Positions 45,700-56,269 of a DNA stretch of 64,000 bases are shown piece by piece (the first letter of the stretch is position 1; every line of letters begins with the position of its first letter). Made by a program: the position numbers and the translations under genes. The notes under the pieces are model-generated. The model searched no databases. It worked only from the letters and a program-made list of their open reading frames with translations, and had not been told where the DNA came from. The stretch comes from Pleurotus djamor (lineage: Eukaryota; Basidiomycota; Agaricomycetes; Agaricales; Pleurotaceae): the NCBI GenBank assembly GCA_029747585.1, contig JAPEVF010000096.1:49400-113399 (forward strand), read 5' to 3'.

Positions 45700-45900
45700 C
45701 TTTTGCTAAGAAGCCGTGCAGTTTCATAGGTGTCGAATCATTTTTTGGTGCCGATGATCTTGATATTTTCGCCGAGTTAGCAGTTGCAAGGTGGTTAGCT
45801 AAGTCAGTGGGACTCGTACGCTGCCACTCGTTTTGACTTATCCTTTTTCTTACTCTCTTTCGATGGATAAACGTCGTTGTTTTCGTCATATCCGTGTTCT
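45700..45900. repeat. Diverged dispersed repeat, copy 1
   Basis: Shares a run of blocks with 47160-47320: GGTGCCGATGATC, GCAAGGTGGT, CTCGTACGCTG, then CTATCCTTTTTCTTACT-type and AACGTC. Identity is patchy, so the duplication is old. A possible A-box (TAGCTAAGTCAGTGG) lies in it. Confidence 0.5.
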
Positions 45901-46801
45901 GTCGGTCCATACCCGGCTAACCTGAGGCCTCAGTCTCGCACAACCACGGCCTCCCAACCGCCGCTGACTCCAGTCCAAGGGATACCGAATCCCATCGACG
46001 GTACTTGGGTTCGACCTTCAAGTCAATCGCGCCAAAAATCTGACTCTTCTTTCTTTACTTGTCCGCTTTCATTTTCCATGCTTCGTTGAACATTCCCATA
46101 CACCAGTTTCCTTGGCTCGGGTACGCCACCGACAACCGTGGTCATGCCTTGACCTGGTCAACCACCCCCTGCGTCGTGCAAACCCTCCCGTCGAAAATTG
46201 AAGCATCCTTCGTTTTCCTCCTCGCTTGTCTTGGATCTTGACGCTGGCTGCGAAAGTGGTTGAGTCACGGCGCGAAAATTGCAGAATACAGCGGAGTACT
46301 CTAGAGTATATAGTACTGCTTGGGTACATCGTCATATCCAATGTTACTACCTCCAGCTCTCAGGTGCTCATCCTCACTGCAGCATACTCTACTCTAGTCG
46401 TAGAGGATCAAGTAGAACGGATCGGCCGTGGTCCCCGTGCCCCTCTACTACGCGATCCAGTCCTTTGAACGGTGCAGTGGCTACCAAGAGCTCGCTCTGT
46501 TGACGAAGGCTGTTTCCTTCCTGTCGTTCCGGCCGTTGTTTCACCGTGCGTTCGAGAGTCTAGACGAGCGGAGGTAACAAGTTTTCTATGAAGCCTAGCC
46601 TCGCGCATGTGTGGTAAGTACCCTGTGCTCGATGGAAGAGCAACCTCACAATGCGTCCTTTACTAGTACCTCTTATGTTGTCGTACCTGTCGGCGGAACG
46701 TGGAAATGGGTCGTGCTCTAGGGCAGGTTCGTTCTTGGTTTCTCGCTGAGCNTTTTTTTTATTATACTCTAGGTACAGTGTTACGCACCACCAATGCCGA
46801 C

Positions 46802-46970
46802 GACCTAAGTAGTCACTTGCGCGAGCGTGAAGATGGACATACCGACAAGGTTTGACCGTGATCGTTTTCGTGGCTCTGACCCAACGCCGGTGACCTAAAT
46901 AGTCACTTGCGCGAGCGTGAAGATGGACATACCGACAAGGTTTGACCGTGATCGTTTTCGTGGCTCTGAC
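46802..46970. repeat. Two-copy 90-base tandem repeat
   Basis: The unit starts GACCTAAGTAGTCACTTGCG and recurs at 46892 as GACCTAAATAGTCACTTGCG. It is followed in both copies by the same run through GGACATACCGACAAGG to CGTGGCTCTGACC. The copies are nearly identical, so the duplication is recent. Confidence 0.85.
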
Positions 46971-47159
46971 CATTGACCGGATGGCGGATGGCTTTCATGC
47001 AGGTGACGCGACGCTATTCTTGAGATTCGGCGTCGACCGTGATGGATTAAGTTGTGTAGATGCTTGTGTCATCAACCATGACCTCCCAACGATGTCCTCG
47101 CTGATGTGTCTTTCTATGATCATGGGCTGAATAATCGATGCTAATGTAAATGTGCATCA

Positions 47160-47320
47160 AATTATTTTTGCGGTGCCGATGATCACGATGGTGCGCTGGA
47201 TTGGCAGGCTGCAAGGTGGTCCGCTAACCCACTTGGTCTCGTACGCTGTCACTCGTTTCGACCTATCCTTTTTCTTACTTTCTTTCGTGAGATGAACGTC
47301 ATCATTTCCATCATAGAGTA
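47160..47320. repeat. Diverged dispersed repeat, copy 2
   Basis: Second copy of the repeat at 45700-45900, same orientation, about 1.45 kb away; both flank the 90-base tandem repeat. It may be a solo remnant of a mobile element. Confidence 0.5.
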
Positions 47321-47872
47321 CTCTAGAGTATACGCGTCCTTCGCCATGTCAGGCTAGTCGCAGCTCCGTACAACAACGACCTTTATGCTTCACGAATCGC
47401 GATGACGCTCCAAGTTCCCTCTGTCGCGATTCGCCACCTGCGCGCGAGGTCCTACGAACCTACCACTTTCTCCAGGCTTGGGTCTAGGTTACGATCCTAC
47501 ATTGATTTCGCCATCTTCCATATCATGGATTTTAATACTGCGGATTACCCTTAGGTTTTTACTAGCCGGGGGCTTCGAGCGTAGGCGGATGAATCATTCC
47601 AAACAAACAAACCCAGGTTCGTCTCTTGGTTTACATTCAACCCGGACCGCTGCCACGACCAAGTAGTTCTCTCCATTTTGCGGCCTCCTCCATATTCTGT
47701 TTACGCCAAATTTTCGCTGCGTACTCTGCGTACTTGCCTACGTATGCTCTCCCTTGTTTCTGTCCTCACAAGGCTATCAGGGCGTCTCCATTGCGATCGC
47801 CAGATGCCAGCCTCATACGTATCCCTGTCCATTCCTACAACTACTCCCAGACCTTAGGATCGTCAATACGTC
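47321..47872. other. Intergenic, no gene seen
   Basis: Begins with a palindromic TACTCTAGAGTA motif (about 47318-47332). Contains only short frames with no conserved features, and the 3' flank of the F-box gene to the right. Confidence 0.4.
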
Positions 47873-49519
47873 TTATCCTTCCATGAAGACAGTAATTTCA
47901 GCAACGTCCTGGTCCTTCCTGAAGTATGTTGCGAATTTTTGAAGGACCAGAATGCTCTCCAGTGGGATGCCAGCTCGCTTCCGCTGTCGAACTATGCTTG
48001 CAATCGACTCAACGAAAGTATCCACGTGGAAACCTAGAATACTTGGAAGCTCAATGGACCGGAGCTCAGGACACAACATCCCCTCTTTGGGTAACCATAA
48101 TTCCGAGACGGGGATACAAGGCATTTTCCAGTTGTCACATATGCGCGCGAAGCGGACGCGTTGTAGTGCAGGAAAGAAGCGCAAGAGGGTAGCAAGTGCA
48201 AACTTGTATTGGTATTCTGTGGCGTTGATGGTCAAGGAGGTTGAAGTCGCAAAAGGTTGATACAGTGTAATGCCAACTGGGGGGGTTTCGATGAGAATGA
48301 AATTCGTAGGAGAGGTCTTTCATTGGGACTGGGTGAATCGACCTGAAAGGAAATCGGGAGGGAGAGGAAGATGTTCCTGATGGCAGCTGAGGTGTGATGC
48401 GCACAGACTCGCGAAACAAGGTCGAATAGTGGAGACATGTGTAGAGTTAAGGATGGATCATTGGCGTCCTGTAGATCATCTTCTTGATCCACCTGCACCG
48501 CTAGCGATATTGTCGAAGAAATTTCAAGGAAATTGAAGAAACTGCCAAATTGCCTGATGTGCGTGAACCCGATGGACAAGTACTTGAGGTCCTTCATGGA
48601 GACGATTTCCCCTGTCACCGGTGATGGAACCGGTTCAGGGATGAGAAAGCCAGCCTCTAGCTCATGGAGGTTGGGTAAAGACCGAAGGGTGCGGAAAAGC
48701 CAAGGGATAGTGAGACCATGATTGTGCGCAGATGGAAGACTGAACTCGAGCACGAAACGGCGAAGGTGAGGAAAGAATGGCATGTCATTAGGAAGAGGAG
48801 TCTGTTTCAGCTCCAACGTGTGTAGGTAAGGCGTATCAAATGTTTGGAAAAGTGTAGGAGGGACGGTGGATCGATGGCTGAACGGCTGTCGTTCGAGAAC
48901 GAGATGGCGTAAGTGAGGAGTTCGTGTAGGACTTGGCAGCATATCGAAAAACCCGTTCGGAACCACATCATACCGAGTGAAGACTGTGAGGCATACGACT
49001 CTGTCGATACGAGGAAAGATATGCACCATCACTTGGTGGTATTTCTGGATGATGAAGTCCTTGTCATCAGTCTCGGGAAGCTCGCTTTCTTTCGGGATCA
49101 CCACGATAGTCAACGACAAGAGGACATCCTTGGAGCGATCAAGGAGTAGGGTAGCAAGGGAAAGCACACTAGACTTGGGTGAGACCATGATGTTTGACCA
49201 AAGTTGCGGTGTGCTCATCGCGACGTCTCTCCAGCTAGCGCAGATGCTTTGGATCTTGGTGAGCCATTTGGCATCGCACCGCGTGTCTGATTCAGTAGTG
49301 GCGGGTTTCATCGCAAGAAAGAGATGTGAAAGGATGTCATCAGGGAGCTGAGACACTGCACAGTAGGTATTGCGTCGTCGTTTCAGGGAGACTATGGCCT
49401 GCTCATGGCTTATTATCTCTTTATCGATAAGAGACTGAGTGGCGAAATCCGTGACAAATTTCTGGTGAAGCCATAAGGGGGATAATTCGCGCGAGGCCCG
49501 GGGACACTGTACGTACCAT
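47873..49519 (-). CDS. F-box/LRR protein with apparent frameshift
   Basis: The ATG (49519-49517) is followed directly by an intron with GTACG donor. The next exon reads KFVTDFATQSLIDKEIISHE, then QLPDDILSHLFLAMKP and CASWRDVAMSTPQLWSNIMV, an F-box with the usual coiled lead. Leu-rich repeats follow (HTLELKQTPLPNDMPFFPHL). This frame stops at 48232. The C-terminal block (ALATLLRFFPALQRVRFARI, LRSIELPSILGFHVDTF, QRKRAGIPLESILVL) continues in another frame to a stop at 47873. The switch falls at a run of seven G at 48279-48285; eight would restore one frame. It is either a recent pseudogene or a homopolymer sequencing error. Without the correction the protein lacks its last ~130 residues. Confidence 0.75.
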
Positions 49520-49598
49520 CGGGGTTGTGATGTGTTGGTGGTTAGATGGTGGTAAGGCGTAAAACAGGTTGAATCTTGCAGCTTACGGGTCGACCATA

Positions 49599-49642
49599 CT
49601 TAGCATTCTGACCGCGGGAATGTCGACCTGACCATGGGAATC
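49599..49642 (-). promoter_or_regulatory. Conserved upstream element of F-box gene, copy 2
   Basis: Contains TTAGCATTCTGACCGCGGGA and then GACCTGACCATGGGAATC, matching the block at 41915-41958. It lies 80 bases upstream of the ATG at 49519. Confidence 0.55.
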
Positions 49643-49901
49643 GATTTTTGTGAGGCTCAGGATAAGTCTAAGTAACCGTGGTCTGTCGGTGTACATCTGT
49701 GCTCGAAGGAAGGGGAAGTCCTCGGACTGGGCTTGAAACCGCCTTTGAGCCGTGATCTCACAAAGACTGTAGATGCTGCGACGTTGGACACGGAATCATC
49801 GGTTGCGACAGGAGGGGACAACCAACGGGTTAGCCATCGGCGAGTCGTTTCGAATTTTGTGACTATGGATGTATTCTACCCTTTCGGCACAAACGGTATG
49901 T

Positions 49902-51492
49902 CTAGCTTACGAAGATACATTCCACGCTTCCCGGGAACTGCGCACGTTTCTTTGCCTTCTCGGTGATTGCTTTTGTGAACCATAACTTCTCGAGCGGAGC
50001 ATCATACGCCTCTCGTTCGAATACGAGTCCCTCGAGTTTTGGGATATCCTCATCAAGAAAATTACCTTGGAGGATCTTCAGGTTTGGATTGGGGAGGTCT
50101 TTAGTGCCATCCGGATGTCTTCTCATTCGTAAGGGGTCAATGAGTTTGGTGCTTATATTGCGCGTTGTGATGGAGAGATCGCGCAAGTTGTTGAGCTTGG
50201 GAAGGTAAATGACCATCAAATCAATGGCCATTCCATGTAGATCGGTGGAAGCTCCATCAAGGTTGATGATGAGCAAGGAGAACTGGCCGAAGGGGAGCAT
50301 ACGGAGCACATCGGACGGTATGCTCGAAGATGGGGGAAAGGATATGAATAATTTGCGCGATGGGGATCGGAGGGCAATGTTGAGATGATGATGTGTGGTT
50401 GCACTTGCGACGACTTCTAGAGCATCGCAGGGGAGTCGATCAAGCCAGCCGGCGAAGAGCGAAATAGCGTAACGGACATCCGACATGTCCCAAGGTTCAT
50501 TATTGGATAGATTTTCGTCAAATTTGATTGTGACAGAGGTGGAGGCAGGAAACTGAAGGTGTTCAAAGAGGTGGTAGGGACAGTTTGTTGATTGAGCAAA
50601 TTTAACGGAAAGAGAGGCTAAATGAGGAAGGGAGACAGTGGAGAGGCTGTCACGATCATCGACGAGAGCACCAAAAATGGATATATCTTCTATGCTTGGA
50701 GTTTTTGAAACGGCCTGAAGAAGCCTAGATACGGCGATTTTGGGTGCGTCGGTGAAGCGCAGGTGCGTTAATCGAGGAAGAGAGGGAAGGCTGGCTGGGG
50801 TTGGCATGTAGGACAGGGTAAGAGACCGAAGGTTAGGGAACTCCTTACAGGTGCCCAACGTAGATAGACGCCTAAAGGGGTCCAAAACGAGGCGAATGGA
50901 CAGCGCAAGCAGAGTTTTCGAAGCCTGCGTATCCCTTTGAAGTATACAATCGAGGGCATTTTGTGTGTGATCCGGGTCGGCTGATAGGATATTCAGGGAG
51001 CGGAGATTCCTCGAAGGAAGGATGTTGGTGATTGATAAGGAAGGATCATAGGCGTTGTCGCCAAGGCGGGACACATAGTAATTGACAGTTAAAGGTACCA
51101 TTGCCGCGCGCTTGAGTTTTTCCAGTGTCCAGCTCATGGCCTTTGGAGACATGTTACGGTTTTTGACTTTGATATTGGACCAGAGGGATGGGTCCGTCAA
51201 CGCGACGGCTCGCCAATGAGAACAGACAAGATTGACGCGATGCCACCTTTTGGAGTCGATCTCATCCGATGGATCCCCACGAATTTCCGCGAAAATGGAG
51301 GCTAATAGAGTATCTGGGATATGAGCGATTGCACAGTCGGTGTTTCTCCGATTTTGTAGGGCAAGGATAGCTGATTTATGTTGCTCGGAATCGATGAGCT
51401 TTTGCGCGGCGATATCAGTGAGATTGTGCTAAAGTAGGAGAATTAGTGCGTGTTATGATGTGGGAGGTGAGCGAAAGGAAGCTACATACCAT
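49902..51492 (-). CDS. F-box/LRR protein, apparently intact
   Basis: The ATG (51492-51490) is again followed at once by an intron (GTATG donor). The next exon reads HNLTDIAAQKLIDSEQHKSA, ILALQNRRNTDCAIAHIPDT and LLASIFAEIRGDP, then LVCSHWRAVALTDPSLWSNI. Leu-rich repeats run through the body (FPNLRSLTLSYMPTPASLPS and LHLRFTDAPKIAVS-like stretches). The C-terminal block has LPKLNNLRDLSITTRNISTK and IPKLEGLVFEREAYDAPLEK, ending GSVECIFVS at 49902. One long exon of more than 430 codons is open throughout. Of the four F-box genes in the window it is the only one that looks complete, and it serves as reference for the others. Confidence 0.82.
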
Positions 51493-51671
51493 CGAACCCA
51501 CGAGGTAGCTGGGAGGAAGGTTCAAGGTGAGCTCCTTGACTGGACAAGAAGTTAGCCGATGATCGATGACTGTGGGATGTTTCTACTGACCGTGAGAACA
51601 CGATATGTTCACCCTGGCGGTTTAATTTTGTCATAAATTTTAAGTGACATAAATCCACTCCAGGTCCTACC

Positions 51672-52980
51672 ATGTCCGTCCTGGATGGCTGCAACGCCAT
51701 CCCTTCGCTTTCTCACAGCTCAGACGCGTTGAATATCACTCAGAAAACACCGCGGCCGGCTAGATCCTCTTCTTCAAAAGCTGCGGAACGCTCTAACAAC
51801 GATTCATGATGCGTTCAATGGCTCTCCGCTTGATCAGTCAGCGTTGATCCATATTCTGAACGACAACCGTGGTATGCCTTGCCTTTCGATGCTATCCCGT
51901 TACTTGAGACTTAAACTGTCTGATGAAGCAGGTACTACGCGTCGAACTGCTTCCCGACACGCGGAGTCTGCCCTTGTTGATGGGGATGATGTCTGCAATC
52001 GTGGGGCCATGGCCTTGATGATGAAGAATGGGGAACAGTGGTTGTTCAAGAGGAAGAGGAGGTAGCAAATGAATAAAATGGACGAGGAGAGGTATTAGAT
52101 GCTGTGGGGTCGCAGGAAGTCGATGAAGACGGCCTGTCGTCGTTGCCTGCTCCGGATCTTACCTCCTCCGAAGACGAGCCTAGCCTACCCGTACGCACTC
52201 TCCCCGATCAACAGCCGGAGTACGTCTCTAGGATTATGATAGGTGACACGAATCGTCTGATCGTCCCTACCTATCGCAGGGCATTCATCGCCATCCTGAG
52301 TCATCTCCTTCCATCCCTGCTCCAAATTCGTTCGACCGCAACGCTCTCTATCAATCCCCCAAGCTCGATGGACATTATGCCCTGGCGCTCGAGTCTACGC
52401 GTGCCAACCACTCAGTTGATAGCTGCAGCTTTTTATGCAGTGTGGAGACGCCCTACGTCAGAAGGACCACGCAACACGGGAGGGCGATGACCTCCGTATG
52501 ATCTTCCGCCAAGCCGCGCACCATGGGAATGAACTCGTTGCTGAGGAAGACGAGCTTTCGTTGCACCTGGAGGAAGGACTGGACATCGAAGTCAAGGAGA
52601 ACACGCGGCTTTCTGAGAACCTCCATGTGCTGCTTCATGAGAACGACGTTCCGGAGAGGGAGAAGGAAGCGTTGGCTGGACGTCTTCAGGTGGTTTCTGC
52701 GGAGGTCAAGTGGAGGGACGAGTTGGACGATATGTTTCTGGATCCGGACGCCATCCCAAGATGCAGGGCACGTGTTCCTTCATCTCCTCGTATCGTCTGT
52801 TCACTAACTCGTACATTCTTAGCCTATGCCTCTTACTTAAAAGTACTAGATCGATGCATGAACACCGGACTTGTCCTGGGAAGACGACCGCCATCGCGGC
52901 TCGCATACTGTACTACGTCTTCCACGGACTTGACCTACCCTTTTCTCATTTCTCCCATTTCCTTGAATTTTCCAACATAA
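51672..52980 (+). CDS. Hypothetical gene with acidic linker and coiled coil, exons uncertain
   Basis: ATG at 51672 opens MSVLDGCNAIPSLSHSSDAL and runs 45 codons to a stop unless spliced. Further plus-strand frames downstream include LSSLPAPDLTSSEDEPSLPV (about 52130-52200) and a charged, Leu-heptad region LVAEEDELSLHLEEGLDIEV, ENTRLSENLHVLLHENDVPE and REKEALAGRLQVVSAEVKWR (about 52530-52730). I could not connect all pieces with convincing splice sites, so this may be one gene, two, or a decayed one. It is divergent from the F-box gene at 49902-51492, as the small ORF at 42008 is from its F-box neighbour. No known domain. Confidence 0.4.
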
Positions 52981-53367
52981 TTACCGTTATCTGAGTGCTT
53001 CTATCCCCCGCTATCATGCTCATTTTGAGGCTCCCCTTCCACATATCTTATACTTACCCCTCGCTTTATGCCCTTGTTAAAGTTCCGTGTCACATCTACA
53101 AGCCATGTCGGATCCCCTTTCATTAACCCCTCTCGTGATACCTGCATGTACTCTATGTCCATCCCCGCTGCCGGACTTTACTACAGTGCTTCCTCTGTCT
53201 TTGATTTCGCCACGAATACCTCCAGCTCCCTCTCCCCATGTCCCTAACCCCGAACGACCCTGAACACTGGGCGCCAACGTAGGGAACCTTCCCTCCATTG
53301 GCGCCGTCTCATATATGAGACGCGACCTCCACCACAACCCTTCAAGGCTTCATCCTTCCACCACATC

Positions 53368-54454
53368 ATGTTTGAAGTTGTACGCTCATCCCACAAATAT
53401 GATCATCCCAAAAGCAACCTTACCTACCTTATTTTTTTCAGATCCGCTTCCTCGACCACCCTCTCCTCCCAGCCCACGCCCCCGACGATTACCCCAAAAT
53501 TGTCAAGTCTGGTTTCGACGGCGAAGGGCAGCATCCTGAATCACCACCACTTACACCTCAATGCGGCCTCGCCACTCTTTTCCATAAAATTGAGCGGCTC
53601 GACTTATTGGAGAAGCTACTCGATGTCAACAATGTGCATTACTTCTACCTGAAAATTGTGTCGCACTACGATGTCTTTCTGAGCATCTATATGAGGAGGA
53701 CGGGTAGGAGCGTTGAAGTGAGTAGCCTGCTTATATTCTGCAGGTATTCGAACCACACGAGTGAACGATTTATTCGGCTATCCTCTAGGTTGGCTTCATT
53801 GACCACGGTCTAGAGGCCATGCCAGGGGTTCGATACCGTATCAACGAGCCTGCTCCAGGCTATCGCTTCGGCCCTTGGAAAGGCTACGCAACAACCGACA
53901 ACCTCCAACCATGGGGTGGGACTCAAGAATGGATTGACGGCCAAGGAACATACTTCGCTATAGCCATCTGGGTCAACGGGTATTGGGACGGCACGCTGAT
54001 GGACTTAGAGTTCACCGGTCAAACGGCACAATTTGATGAAGAGTTTGAGGTATGGCAAGTCGAGCACGCGGAGAGGATGAAAAAGATGAGAGAGGACGAA
54101 GCCGCGGAAGAGAAAGAGATGGAGGAAGGAAGTCGGGCGGAGAGGGACAGAACTGGGGAAGACTATAATACATGGCGACTGAGAGAGTTGAGGCGTACTT
54201 GTCGTGGTGGATGTGGTGAGAAGAAACCAACTTTCATGTGTTCGAAGTGTCGTTGTGTCCGTGAGTGCTTTCAGATCCGAATCTGCGAGCTCACCTTCTC
54301 ACCCCATCCTCTACTCGGAACATAGGCTACTGTAGCGCAGAGTGTCAACGCGATGACTGGAAGGTCAGCACAGCTCCCATCGATTTTATCCGTGTCACTG
54401 ACGCCGCGACTCCAGTACCACAAATCCATCTGTGGAATAGAGCGATACATCTAG
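53368..54454 (+). CDS. MYND zinc-finger protein, tandem copy 1
   Basis: ATG at 53368 gives MFEV, spliced to IRFLDHPLLPAHAPDDYPKI. Exon 2 continues LTPQCGLATLFHKIERLDLL and YLKIVSHYDVFLSIYMRRTG. Exon 3 carries GFIDHGLEAMPGVRYRINE and GPWKGYATTDNLQPWGGTQE, then a charged coiled stretch (MKKMREDEAAEEKEMEEGS). The C-terminus is a complete MYND finger built over two introns: CRGGCGEKKPTFMCSKCRCV, RYCSAECQRDDWK and YHKSICG, ending at TAG 54452-54454. All eight metal ligands are present. MYND fingers bind peptides or zinc and are greatly expanded in agaricomycetes; the partner here is unknown. About 260 residues. Confidence 0.85.
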
Positions 54455-54975
54455 ACACTCTAGAGTATACTCTATGTGTATATTCCAAAATGAAATGCTG
54501 CGAGTTAGGCTCTCGGAAATGCACCCTATATTACACATGTTGATACTGACGGGACCTCCAGATTTAAGTTTCCCGGGTATCCCTACTGTCATTCTCTTTC
54601 CTCCACCTGGAGAGTCACGTCTCCTAAAGACTAATTGTATTGTCATGTCCAGAACTTTACGGCAATCGACCGCCTTGTCCCACTGGAAAGTTGAGAAATC
54701 AGTACGTTTTTCTCGCGTTAGTGGTGTGAGTTTGCGTTGACAGATCCCTCGTTATCGTAATCAGCAGACGGGCGCGGGGGATGACGACGAACCAACTTTC
54801 CAATTGGCCTTCTGGCAGTCCTTGCTACAGTAACCTAAGCGCGGTGTAAGTAAAAAGGAAGTTCGCCCATCCCCCTAGCTCCTATTGACAGAAAGCCTAA
54901 ATATGATTCTTCTTCCTTTGTCGTCATCCATTCTCTTTCTTCCTTACCACCGCCATCGTCGCAGTTGCTTGTATT
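54455..54975. other. Spacer between the MYND genes
   Basis: About 520 bases. The start carries CACTCTAGAGTATACTCTA, another copy of the palindromic TACTCTAGAGTA-type motif common at 36-47 kb. No gene seen. Confidence 0.4.
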
Positions 54976-56119
54976 ATGTTTGGAGTCGTAAGCTTGGCTT
55001 CAAAATCTCCGCTGAATGCATCTGAATTATCGCGTGGTGTGTTAGGTCCGCTTTCTTGACCATCCTCTTCTCCCTGCCGCCGCGCCAGATAGTTATCCCA
55101 AGATTATCAAGTCTGGCATCGATGAGGAGGGCCAGCATATGAAGTCACCTCGCATCACCCCTCAGTGCGGCTTGGCAACGCTTCTGTACAGGATGGATCG
55201 TATGGACATCCTTGAGAAACTCCTCGACATTCAAAATACTCAAGACTTCTATATGAAAATCGTGCCTCCGAGTTGGATCTTTCAAGAGATCTACGTGAGG
55301 AGGGAGAATGCCGACCTCGAGGTGAGTCATCTCTTTCACTCAAAACACCAATGACGCGTCGATTTCGTGGGTCTCATCGTCTGACATCCGGATGCAATAG
55401 GTTGGCTTCATGAACCGCGAAGGTGATGAAGCGATGCATGGTATACGTTACCGCATTGAGAAAGCTGCTGAGGGGTACCGCTTTGGACCTTGGGTAGGGC
55501 TTGCTACCTCTGACCTCGGTTGCGCATGGGGTGGAACAAAGGTTTGGATCGACGCTCAAGGATCGAGTATAACCAAAGCGATTTGGCTCCATCGCTACTG
55601 GAACGGATCTCTCGCGGACATCGACTTCACCGGTAAAACAATCGAATATGACAAGGAGTTTACCAAATGGAAAGAGGAGTATGCGACGACGGTCAAGGCG
55701 AGGGAGGAGGAAGAAGCAGAGGCCAACGAAGCGCTGAAAGCGAAGATTAACCAAGAGAAAGGAGGGAAACTGGGGGACATGGATTTGGAGATGGAAGCGG
55801 GGACGTTCAGGCATATCGAGTCAAGGAAGATGTGTCGAGCTGGCTGTGGTGTTGAGAACGCTCCGCTGACTTGTACGAAGTGTCGGGCTGTTCGTGAGTA
55901 CTTCCCCTCTTATTGGAATCGTCGGGATTAAGTAGAATTCTAGGCTACTGTAGTAAAGACTGTCAACTCGACGATTGGAAGGTGAGTTGGAATTAGGTCG
56001 ATGTTTTACTGTTCGCATCGTGTCGCTGAGCCGAATTTCCTCAGTTTCACAAGTCTGTCTGTGGACAGGAATCGATTTTGGACCCAGTTGGAGTCGTGGT
56101 GCCACCTGTATCGATGTAG
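54976..56119 (+). CDS. MYND zinc-finger protein, tandem copy 2
   Basis: ATG at 54976 gives MFGV, spliced to VRFLDHPLLPAAAPDSYPKI. It then follows copy 1 block by block: ITPQCGLATLLYRMDRMDIL, YMKIVPPSWIFQEIYVRREN, GIRYRIEKAAEGYRFGPWVG and WGGTKVWIDAQGSSITKAI. A longer charged helix (AREEEEAEANEALKAKINQE) leads to the finger CRAGCGVENAPLTCTKCRAV, RYCSKDCQLDDWK and FHKSVCGQESILDPVGVVV, ending at TAG 56117-56119. Intron positions are identical to copy 1, including the intron after the fourth codon. The finger is complete. The C-terminus is about 16 residues longer than in copy 1. Confidence 0.85.
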
Positions 56120-56269
56120 TTGTACGCGAGACAGAGGTACGAGTGAGTGAATAGAAGTATAATGTTGCACCAGGCTTATCTGCGCGCGATCAACGAGTAC
56201 AAAAGGCTGCAACGGCTACTGGGCTTGAGTCATTTCTGACTGCACCCTGCCTACTCAGTCCCAACCAAC

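Noticed and set aside
46802..46970. CRISPR array
   Set aside because: Only two long direct copies with no spacer pattern, and the DNA is eukaryotic; it is a tandem duplication.
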